64,000 bases of DNA from an uncultured Pseudomonadota bacterium (GTDB taxonomy: Bacteria > Myxococcota_A > UBA9160 > PR03): contig CAADGG010000109.1 of assembly GCA_900696485.1 (NCBI GenBank), forward strand, positions 1 through 64,000, written 5' to 3'. The notes under the pieces were generated by a model. It saw nothing but the letters and a program-made list of their open reading frames with translations, was not told the origin of the DNA and did no database searches. Positions within the stretch are counted from its first letter, which is position 1. Each line of letters starts with the position of its first letter. This document shows, in pieces, positions 54,967 through 61,279 of this stretch. The position numbers and the translations under genes are program-made.

Positions 54967-55008
54967 CGTCAAGGCCAGGCACTTCGTGGCGCTCTGCGCG
55001 CCTTGACG
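54967..55008 (+). promoter_or_regulatory. Leader element C: CGTCAAGGC/GCCTTGACG inverted repeat
   Basis: CGTCAAGGC (54967-54975) and GCCTTGACG (55000-55008) pair perfectly across 24 nt, 59-100 bp before the gene at 55067. The leader from about 54800 is C/T-rich and noncoding, like those of the genes at 29008, 44339 and 57750. Confidence 0.5.
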
Positions 55009-55066
55009 TCGGCCGCGGCTCCGCTCTCCGGGCCGCGTTCGTGCAACCCCTCAAAGGAGAGACCCA

Positions 55067-55636
55067 ATGAAGACCTATCAGAACTTCGCAACCACCCTTG
55101 AGCAGCTCCTCGCCGGCGATGCGGCCGTCCGGATCCACGTCGAGGGCTACATGCCTCTCGTCATCGAGCGGATCGGTGACTCGGGCGACGGGCGTCCGAT
55201 GATCGCCCTCTCGCACACCGCCGTTCAGAACGGCGATCTCATGCGGGATCCCGAGCTCGTCTTCGAGATCTTCGAGCATCCGGCCAGCGACGCCGGCGGC
55301 GCACGCCGCATGACCCGCGCCGCGTGGAGCAAGAAGCCGCAGGACTACCGGAGCATGATCGACGACGTGCCGCATCTCCTCGAGCTCGACGCGTCAACGG
55401 GTGCCACCGTCCTGGCACCGGTCACGATCGTCGATCGCTCCGCCGAGCCGATCACCTTCCGAAACGACTTCGTTGGTGTCCTGCAGGACGTCTACGACTA
55501 TGACGAACACGGCCGCCGTGCGCGGTTCCGCCCGGCTCTCAAGCGCGAGCTCAAGTCCTTCGCCCGCACCTGGTTCCGAAACCTCAAGGCGCAGGGCTTC
55601 CTCGGTCTTGAGGCGCGCCGCGAAGTTCTCGCCTGA
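55067..55636 (+). CDS. DUF6908-like protein
   Basis: The 189-residue soluble protein contains YMPLVIERIGDSGDGRPMIA and NGDLMRDPELVFEIFE, which agree with what I know of the DUF6908 family found on plasmids; the assignment rests on memory of those motifs. The second half is basic (RRARFRPALKRELKSFARTW). AAAGGAGAG precedes the ATG. Function unknown. Followed by a hairpin terminator. Confidence 0.7.
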   Translation: MKTYQNFATTLEQLLAGDAAVRIHVEGYMPLVIERIGDSGDGRPMIALSHTAVQNGDLMRDPELVFEIFEHPASDAGGARRMTRAAWSKKPQDYRSMIDDVPHLLELDASTGATVLAPVTIVDRSAEPITFRNDFVGVLQDVYDYDEHGRRARFRPALKRELKSFARTWFRNLKAQGFLGLEARREVLA

Positions 55637-55655
55637 AGAGCGCGCAACTGAAAAA

Positions 55656-55672
55656 GCCCGCTGCCGGCGGGC
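55656..55672. terminator. Hairpin terminator after the DUF6908-like gene
   Basis: GCCCGC-TGCCG-GCGGGC preceded by AAAAA (55651-55655). On the minus strand the stem is followed by TTTTT, the strong direction; on the plus strand it directly follows the gene. Probably bidirectional. Confidence 0.55.
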
Positions 55673-55710
55673 GATTGCGCTGGGCTGTTCACCTGTCTCT
55701 AGTTTACAAC

Positions 55711-55737
55711 GTCACATTGTCACATTATTGTCACATT
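55711..55737 (+). repeat. Three direct copies of GTCACATT upstream of the antiporter gene
   Basis: GTCACATT occurs at 55711, 55719 and 55730 in an AT-rich stretch 36-62 bp before the ATG at 55773. The regular repeats in a promoter position suggest an activator or repressor binding site. Confidence 0.5.
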
Positions 55738-55772
55738 ATAGTGTCGCCTCTTATCAACAACGGCCGTTTGCA

Positions 55773-57467
55773 ATGGAACACGAGCTCACCTTGATTTCAA
55801 CTATCGCTGCCGGCGCCGGTCTCGCGCTGTTGCTTGGCCTTGCCGCTGAGAGGCTGAAGATTCCGGCGCTCGTCGGCTACCTCGTCGCTGGCGTGCTCCT
55901 TGGCCCCGCGACGCCCGGCTTTGTCGCTGATATGGAAATCGCCGCGCAGCTGTCCGATCTCGGCGTCATGCTGCTGATGTTCGGCGTGGGGCTTCACTTC
56001 TCCCTCAAGGACCTGCTTGCCGTCAAACGCATCGCGGTGCTCGGCGCGTTGGTGCAGATGGCGATCGCGACGCTGCTTGGAGCTGCGCTCGCTTCATGGT
56101 GGGGTTGGAGCCTTTCTTCAGCGGTGATTTTCGGTCTCTCCCTGTCTTGCGCGAGCACGGTTGTGCTCGTGAAGGCCCTCCAAGCGCGCGATCAACTTCA
56201 AAGCGTCAATGGGCGCATTGCGCTCGGCTGGTTGGTGGTCGAGGACCTCGCAACCGTGCTGGCCCTCGTCCTGTTGCCGCCGCTGGCCGCCTTGTCGGGA
56301 GCGGCAAGCGGAAACGCTGGGAGCGTGGCGGCGCTGTCCTCAACCGTCAGCATGACCGTAATTGAGATCTCGGTCTTTATCGGCGTCATGCTGATGGCAG
56401 GTCGGTATGCCCTGCCCTGGCTCCTGTGGCAGGTCTCGCGCACGGGGTCGCGAGAGCTGTTTACGCTCGCGGTCGTTGCCGCCGCTGTCAGCATCGCTTA
56501 CGCGGCCTCCGAGCTGTTCAGCGTGTCCTTCGCGCTGGGCGCCTTCTTCGCCGGGATGATGATGCGCGAGTCCGAATACGGTCACAGAGCCGCTGCGGAG
56601 GCTCTCCCGTTCCAGGACGCGTTTTCTGTTCTGTTCTTTGTTGCCGTCGGCATGCTGTTCGACCCCTTGATATTGGTTGAGGAACCGCTCCGCGTCATGG
56701 CTGTCGTCGGCATCATTGTGATCGCGAAGTCGCTCGCCGCCGGAACGCTCGTTCTTGCGCTCCGCTATCCCCTCAATACCGCGCTCACCGTGTCGGTCAG
56801 CCTCGCCCAGATAGGGGAGTTCTCGTTCATTCTCGCCGGCTTGGGACGCTCCCTCGATCTTCTACCGGCAGAGGGCATGAGTCTGGTTCTGGCCGGCGCG
56901 ATCATCTCGATCGCTCTCAATCCCTTTCTGTTCTCCTCTGTCGCGCCGATCTCGCGCTGGATCGTCGCTCGCTCCGTTCTCGCCCGCCGCTTCGAGCGGC
57001 GCAGAGACCCCTTCGCGCGCCTCCCCTCGACCGACGAAGTCAAGCAACTCAAGGCGCACGTCGTCCTTGTGGGGGTCGGCTGCGTCGGCGCGCCCATCGC
57101 AGAAACCTTGCTCCACCGGGGAATCCCCTATGTGGTCGTCGAGCAGAACCGTGAGCTGGTCAAGAGTTTGCGAAGCAGAGGCGTCCAGGCAGTTGTGGGA
57201 AGCGCGGCAGAACCATCGATTCTCTCTCAGGCGCGAACGGCCAGAGCGGCCATGATCATACTCGCGATTCCGGATTCCGTGATCGTCCGTCAGATCATCG
57301 GCGAGGCGCGCAAGCTCAACCCACACATCGAAATCGTCGTGCGCTGTCACAATGCCGAGGAAGCCGCATTTCTCCGTGCCGAGGAGAAGGGCGGCGTCTT
57401 CTTCTTCGGCGAGGAAGAGCTCGCAAAGAGCATGGCGCGCCACGTCCTGCGCTACTTCAACCGCTGA
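55773..57467 (+). CDS. CPA2-family K+/H+ antiporter (YbaL/KefB-like)
   Basis: Inner-membrane K+ efflux or K+/H+ exchange protein. The 564-residue protein has about twelve helices with the CPA2 signatures LVGYLVAGVLLGPATPGF, LGVMLLMFGVGLHFS, SCASTVVLVKAL and LGWLVVEDLATVLALV, then a TrkA-N (RCK) domain from about residue 430 (VVLVGVGCVGAPIAETLLHR, VVVEQNRELVKSL). Length matches YbaL. The ATG at 55773 lacks a clear ribosome site but follows the promoter island. An unusual cargo for a mobile element; ion homeostasis under stress is the likely benefit. Confidence 0.9.
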   Translation: MEHELTLISTIAAGAGLALLLGLAAERLKIPALVGYLVAGVLLGPATPGFVADMEIAAQLSDLGVMLLMFGVGLHFSLKDLLAVKRIAVLGALVQMAIATLLGAALASWWGWSLSSAVIFGLSLSCASTVVLVKALQARDQLQSVNGRIALGWLVVEDLATVLALVLLPPLAALSGAASGNAGSVAALSSTVSMTVIEISVFIGVMLMAGRYALPWLLWQVSRTGSRELFTLAVVAAAVSIAYAASELFSVSFALGAFFAGMMMRESEYGHRAAAEALPFQDAFSVLFFVAVGMLFDPLILVEEPLRVMAVVGIIVIAKSLAAGTLVLALRYPLNTALTVSVSLAQIGEFSFILAGLGRSLDLLPAEGMSLVLAGAIISIALNPFLFSSVAPISRWIVARSVLARRFERRRDPFARLPSTDEVKQLKAHVVLVGVGCVGAPIAETLLHRGIPYVVVEQNRELVKSLRSRGVQAVVGSAAEPSILSQARTARAAMIILAIPDSVIVRQIIGEARKLNPHIEIVVRCHNAEEAAFLRAEEKGGVFFFGEEELAKSMARHVLRYFNR

Positions 57468-57641
57468 ACCGCTTCCTAGATAGCCACCGGCCCGCGCTGA
57501 CGGCGTGTTGCCGGCTTCTTTCTTCCCTCTTGCTTCGATGTCTTCTGCCTCTCCCTGTCTCTCGTCCTCGGCCGCACTTTGCAGCGGGTCTGCGTCACAG
57601 GCCCGCGCCCTTCGCCGAGCCTTCGGTCACATCCCTTGCCT

Positions 57642-57750
57642 TGACCTCTCGCGCCGTTCGCAGCCGCCGGCCGAGGCCCGCCCCGCCGCCTCTCCTGGCC
57701 GGGTGAGAGAGGCGGCTCCAAAGCGGGCCACAGAACACAGGGAGAGGTCA
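57642..57750 (+). promoter_or_regulatory. Leader element D: inverted repeat that pairs with the ribosome-binding site
   Basis: TGACCTCTC (57642-57650) directly follows a GCCTTG box and is exactly complementary to GAGAGGTCA (57742-57750), which contains the ribosome-binding site and the first base of the start codon of the RadC-like gene. Pairing would hide the start. The 282-bp gap is otherwise C/T-rich and noncoding. Confidence 0.45.
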
Positions 57751-58217
57751 TGGCATCCGGCGATCACAGCGAGGTTCACATCATCCGGGAGGTCGCGATC
57801 CGCTATGTCGGGCGCGGCAAGCGCGTGATCGGCGCGATCCGGGCGCCCGGCGACGTCGCGGAATTCATGCGGCGCGCGGTCACGGATGATGCGCGCGAGC
57901 ACTTCACGGCGATCTATCTCGATGGACGCCATCGTCCGATCGCCCTTCAGATCGTCTCGGTCGGAACGGCGACCGCCGCGCTCGTGCATCCGCGCGAGGT
58001 GTTTCAGCCGGCCGTGCTCCTGGGTGCCTGCGCGGTCATCGTCGCGCACAACCACCCGTCAGGTGATCCCTCCCCGAGCCGCGAGGATCGGGAGGTGACA
58101 AAGCGCCTGGCCGAAGCTGGCAAGCTCCTCGGCATCGCTCTTCTCGACAGCATCGTCTGGACCCGTGAGGGCTCGGTGGCGAGCCTCCGCGAGCTCTCGC
58201 CGGAGCTCTTCAGCTGA
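57750..58217 (+). CDS. RadC-like JAB/MPN domain protein
   Basis: The 155-residue protein has the JAMM metal site: a glutamate in EHFTAIYLD and HNHPSGDPSPSRED with its His-x-His and Asp. It lacks the helix-hairpin-helix N-terminus of chromosomal RadC, so it is the short type common on plasmids, phages and genomic islands (often called DNA repair protein RadC or YeeS-like). Biochemical role not established. GGGAGAGGTC precedes the ATG and lies within the leader inverted repeat. Confidence 0.87.
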   Translation: MASGDHSEVHIIREVAIRYVGRGKRVIGAIRAPGDVAEFMRRAVTDDAREHFTAIYLDGRHRPIALQIVSVGTATAALVHPREVFQPAVLLGACAVIVAHNHPSGDPSPSREDREVTKRLAEAGKLLGIALLDSIVWTREGSVASLRELSPELFS

Positions 58218-58277
58218 CCTGAGCGTGCATTCGGCACGGTCGCCGTTCGGTGGCTACGCGATTAGCGTACATATTCC

Positions 58278-58314
58278 TTGACTCTAATCGGCTGAACGTC
58301 CAGAATAATGGACG
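58278..58314 (+). promoter_or_regulatory. Promoter with overlapping operator for the XRE gene at 58327
   Basis: TTGACT (58278-58283) and CAGAAT (58301-58306) are 17 bp apart. CGTCCA (58297-58302) and TGGACG (58309-58314) form a palindrome that straddles the -10 box, a typical autorepressor position. Confidence 0.65.
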
Positions 58315-58326
58315 CCGAGGAGCTGC

Positions 58327-58677
58327 ATGCGAAAGGCTTCTGCCATTCCGATCCCGGTCAGCCGAGCCCTCAGAAAGCTCGGTGAAGACCTGAAAGACGC
58401 CAGGCGCCGGCGGCGGATTCCCGTGGCGCTCATGGCCGAGCGCGCCTCGATCAGCCGGATGACGCTCAGCAAGATCGAAAAGGGCGATCCGGGCGTCTCC
58501 ATGGGCAACTACGCACGCGTGCTCTTCGTCCTCGGCCTGCATGAGCGTCTCTTAGAGATCGCTGACGTCAGCTCCGATGCGATCGGCCTCGCGCTCGAGG
58601 ACGAACGGCTGCCCCAGCGCATCCGGATCAGTCGGAGGCGCCGCCAGGCGAAAGCACCCTCGCGAAAGGATGCTTGA
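58327..58677 (+). CDS. XRE-family regulator
   Basis: The 116-residue protein has a helix-turn-helix at about residues 15-70 (LGEDLKDARRRRRIPVALMA, then ERASISRMTLSKIEKGDPGV) and a basic Lys/Arg-rich tail. The domain resembles HipB-type antitoxins (MGNYARVLFVLGLHERL), but no hipA follows directly. It may be the orphaned partner of the HipA fragment at 59193, or a free regulator. Preceded by its own operator. Confidence 0.8.
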   Translation: MRKASAIPIPVSRALRKLGEDLKDARRRRRIPVALMAERASISRMTLSKIEKGDPGVSMGNYARVLFVLGLHERLLEIADVSSDAIGLALEDERLPQRIRISRRRRQAKAPSRKDA

Positions 58678-58703
58678 CGGGGATGTACCATAAATGGTAC
58701 AGT
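58674..58703 (+). promoter_or_regulatory. Promoter and perfect palindromic operator of the toxin-antitoxin relic
   Basis: TTGACG (58674-58679) is followed at 18 bp by TACAGT (58698-58703). TGTACCAT-AA-ATGGTACA (58684-58701) is a perfect 18-bp palindrome covering the spacer, the standard place for HigA-type autoregulation. It lies just upstream of the toxin remnant. Confidence 0.7.
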
Positions 58704-58708
58704 AGCGG

Positions 58709-58891
58709 ATGACTGATGAAGCCAAGCGCGTTCCCCTGGTCTTCTTCCGCACCGAAGCCGGTGCCGAGCCTGCCGACCGCGACGACGAGCTCGTGGCCCT
58801 CCATGCCTTCATCAAGAAGACAAGAGCCACACCCGCGGGTGACCTGAAGCTCGCGCGCAAACGAAAGCAGGACTACGAGAGGACAACATGA
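58709..58891 (+). pseudogene. HigB/Gp49-like toxin gene with internal deletion
   Basis: The 60-residue frame keeps the start of a Gp49/HigB-type toxin (VPLVFFRTEAGAEP) and its end (ELVALHAFIKKTRATPAGDL, KLARKRKQDY), but the roughly 50-60 residues normally between them are gone; family members are about 110-120 residues. The deletion is in frame. The missing part holds the core strands and catalytic residues, so activity is unlikely. It overlaps the intact antitoxin gene by four bases, as in functional pairs. Confidence 0.75.
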
Positions 58892-59184
58892 CGAAGAGAA
58901 GGAACCCCCATCGAGGCTCTACCCTCGACGCATTCCTCGAGAAGGAAGGCCTCCTCGAGGAAGCCACCAGCAAGGCCGTCAAAAAGGTCCTCGCCTGGCA
59001 GTTCACCCAGGCGATGAAGAAGGAGGGCGTCAGCAAGGCGACACTCGCCCGCCGGATGAAGACAAGCCGCGCGCAGCTCGATCGCCTGCTCGATCCCGAG
59101 AACCAGTCTGTGACCCTTCGGACCCTGGCGCGGGCCGCCGAGACTCTCGGCAAGCGCGTCCGTATCGAGCTTGTCGACCAGTGA
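58888..59184 (+). CDS. HigA-like XRE antitoxin
   Basis: The 98-residue protein has a helix-turn-helix at about residues 40-90 (AWQFTQAMKKEGVSKATLAR, RRMKTSRAQLDRLLDPENQS) followed by LRTLARAAETLGKRV, the pattern of antitoxins paired with Gp49-like toxins. Starts with an ATGA overlap on the toxin remnant. With the toxin gutted, it may persist as a repressor of the genes downstream (HipA fragment, nucleotidyltransferase, nuclease), which follow with no gap. Confidence 0.83.
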   Translation: MTKRRNPHRGSTLDAFLEKEGLLEEATSKAVKKVLAWQFTQAMKKEGVSKATLARRMKTSRAQLDRLLDPENQSVTLRTLARAAETLGKRVRIELVDQ

Positions 59185-59192
59185 TCGACCCC

Positions 59193-59422
59193 CCGTTTAC
59201 TACTGGATGCTCTCCAGCGCCGCCTCGCTTGCGCTGGCCATCACCGTCGCTGACTACTTCGAGCTCACTGAAGGCGAGGCGCGAAAGATCGCCGCCCAGG
59301 TGGGCAGGGTCGTTTCAGGGTGGCGAAAGACAGCGATTGCCCTCGGCATCGGCAAGGCGGAGGTTGACCGCATGGCGTCGGCGTTTGAGCACGCGGAGCT
59401 AGCAGAGGCGTGCGCACCATGA
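59193..59422 (+). pseudogene. C-terminal fragment of a HipA-like kinase gene
   Basis: The translation SLALAITVADYFELTEGEAR, then KIAAQVGRVVSGWRKTAIAL and EVDRMASAFEHAELAEA matches the C-terminal helical end of HipA proteins; the kinase core is absent. An 83-codon frame can be opened at a TTG (59171) inside the antitoxin gene, so a small peptide might still be made. Its end overlaps the start of the nucleotidyltransferase gene by four bases. Confidence 0.7.
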
Positions 59423-60180
59423 CACCCGATGATTACTTGCGCCAGATCCTTCGACGCGAAGACGCCATCGCCGGCAACCTCTCGCCCGTGACACTGGTTC
59501 TGCTCCAAGTGCAGCCCGCCATTTCAGCATGGGCAGGATCGCAGCTCGTCTCCGTGACTCCCTCCGGTTCCTTCGCGAAGGGAACCGCGAACCGCTCTGG
59601 CACCGACATCGACCTGTTCGTCTCGCTCGCCTGGAATACCACGGAGGATCTCCGGGAGATATATGAGAGCCTCTTCGCTGCAATGCAACGGCAAGGCTAT
59701 GCACCCACCCGGCAGAATGTCTCGATCAATATCACCATGAACGGCCTCAGCGTCGATCTCGTCCCCGGTAGACAGCAGGGACTCCTGACATCCGACCACA
59801 GCCTTTTTCGAAGGAGGGCGAACACCTGGACCAAGACGAACATTGAGACGCATATCAACTACGTCCGACGAAGCGGCCTCAGCCAAGAAATCCGCGTCAT
59901 GAAGCTTTGGCGTCAACAGAAGCGCCTCGATTTTCCGTCATTCTACCTCGAGCTCACAGCTATCGACGCCCTCTCTTCGCAACGCTCCGCAAGCCTCTCT
60001 GCCAACGTCTGGGCCGTCTTCAAGTATCTCCGTGATCGCTTCGCCGGTGCGCGCGTTCTCGATCCCGCCAATACAAGCAACGTCATCTCCGATGACCTGA
60101 CGTCTATGGACCGCCTCCAGGTCTGCCGGGCAGCGGGCACCGCTCTCGCATCGTCAAACTGGAACGAGATCGTCGTATGA
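59419..60180 (+). CDS. OAS-like nucleotidyltransferase (CD-NTase-like)
   Basis: The 253-residue protein has the pol-beta nucleotidyltransferase signature: Gly50-Ser51 in PSGSFAKGTANRSG, Asp63 and Asp65 in GTDIDLFVSL, and a third acid Asp113 in NGLSVDLVPG. The second half (VMKLWRQQKRLDFPSFYLEL; VFKYLRDRF; RVLDPANTSNVISDDL) has the OAS1-C-type pattern of CD-NTases that make cyclic or linear oligonucleotide signals. The triad is complete, so activity is expected; the product is unknown. ATG at 59419, overlapping the HipA remnant; its stop overlaps the next gene (ATGA). Confidence 0.82.
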   Translation: MTPDDYLRQILRREDAIAGNLSPVTLVLLQVQPAISAWAGSQLVSVTPSGSFAKGTANRSGTDIDLFVSLAWNTTEDLREIYESLFAAMQRQGYAPTRQNVSINITMNGLSVDLVPGRQQGLLTSDHSLFRRRANTWTKTNIETHINYVRRSGLSQEIRVMKLWRQQKRLDFPSFYLELTAIDALSSQRSASLSANVWAVFKYLRDRFAGARVLDPANTSNVISDDLTSMDRLQVCRAAGTALASSNWNEIVV

Positions 60181-60899
60181 GCAACTGGTCCCTTCCCAAC
60201 TTGCTGGCTCAGCTTCACAAGGACGTCGAGGGCCGACTTCAAACTGCGCGCCAGGCCATCGCGCATCCCACATCGAAGGGCGATGCCTCGGAAGCGGTCT
60301 GGCTGGACCTTCTCAAGACTTATTTGCCCGCGCGCTATTCGGTGGAGAAGGCTCACGTGGTCGATAGCAACGGCGCATTCAGCGAGCAGATTGACCTGGT
60401 GGTATTCGACCGGCAGTACTCGCCTCTCATCTTTCGATTCGAGGGCGAGATGGTGATCCCCGCCGAAGGCGTCTATGCAGTGTTTGAGGCGAAGCAGAGC
60501 ATCAATGCCGCTCGCGTCGGGTACGCACAAGACAAGGTGCGAGGCGTCCGGCAGCTTCATCGCACGAGCCTGCCGATCCCTCATGCCGGCGGAACCTATC
60601 CGCCAAGGGACCCGCCTCATATCTTCGGGGGCATCCTCACGCTAGATAGCGAGTGGACACCTGCCCTTGGCGAAGCGCTGCTCACTGCGCTCCGCTCAGC
60701 GTCTGCTGAAAGCCGCCTCGACCTCGGTTGCGTGGCGTCCCACGGCACCTTCGCCGCACTCGAGGACGACTACTCAATCGATCTGAAGGCGAAGGCAGCA
60801 ACCAGGTTTCTGCTGGACCTGATGGCACGCCTCCAGAGCAGCGCCACGGCTCCAATGCTTGACATCTCAGCATACGCGCGCTGGCTGGACAAGGAATAG
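60177..60899 (+). CDS. PD-(D/E)XK-type nuclease (DUF6602-like), partner of the nucleotidyltransferase
   Basis: The 240-residue soluble protein has Glu39 in GDASEAVWLDLL, Asp73 in QIDLVVFD, and Glu104-Ala-Lys106 in VYAVFEAKQSIN, the order and spacing of a restriction-endonuclease-like active site. It resembles DUF6602 proteins as I know them. No SAVED, HTH or membrane part is visible. The four-base overlap with the nucleotidyltransferase gene argues for a two-gene module in which it would be the effector; that is inference. Confidence 0.75.
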   Translation: MSNWSLPNLLAQLHKDVEGRLQTARQAIAHPTSKGDASEAVWLDLLKTYLPARYSVEKAHVVDSNGAFSEQIDLVVFDRQYSPLIFRFEGEMVIPAEGVYAVFEAKQSINAARVGYAQDKVRGVRQLHRTSLPIPHAGGTYPPRDPPHIFGGILTLDSEWTPALGEALLTALRSASAESRLDLGCVASHGTFAALEDDYSIDLKAKAATRFLLDLMARLQSSATAPMLDISAYARWLDKE

Positions 60900-60918
60900 G
60901 CTCTGTCTACGGACGTGC

Positions 60919-61279
60919 CTAGTACTCCCAGTCATCATGGGCGAGCGGCGCGCGATTAAGCTCATCGCGCAGCAAAGGCCACTGCGGGCATCACGCGGTC
61001 CATGATCGCATGGAACTGATCGTCGTGATGATTCTCCAGCAGGTGGGCCATCTCGTGCACCAGCACGTACTCCAGGCACGAGGGCGCCTTCTTTGCGAGC
61101 TCGAGATTGAGCCAGACCCGACCTTCAGCCTGATTGCACGTTCCCCAGCATGTCTTCATCTTCTTGATCCGGACCTCGGCGACGCGCACGCCGAGCTTCG
61201 GTTCCCACTTGCTGAGCAATGCTGGCAGCTGCTCGCGGAGCCGCCGACGATACCAGCGAGCGAACATCGAGTTAATCAT
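60919..61279 (-). pseudogene. Truncated and frameshifted YgjP/DUF45 metallopeptidase gene
   Basis: The sequence contains ARWYRRRLREQLPALLSKWE, VRIKKMKTCWGTCN, WLNLELAKKAPSCLEYVLVH and HEMAHLLENHHDDQF, the C-terminal half of SprT-like M48/DUF45 proteins (zinc motif HEMAH...H). The first 120-130 residues are missing: it starts at an ATG overlapping the res stop. Near the end the frame breaks at CCC; skipping one C gives PQWPLLRDELNRAPLAHDDW and a proper end at 60919. Genes of this family often follow type I or III res genes. Confidence 0.75.
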
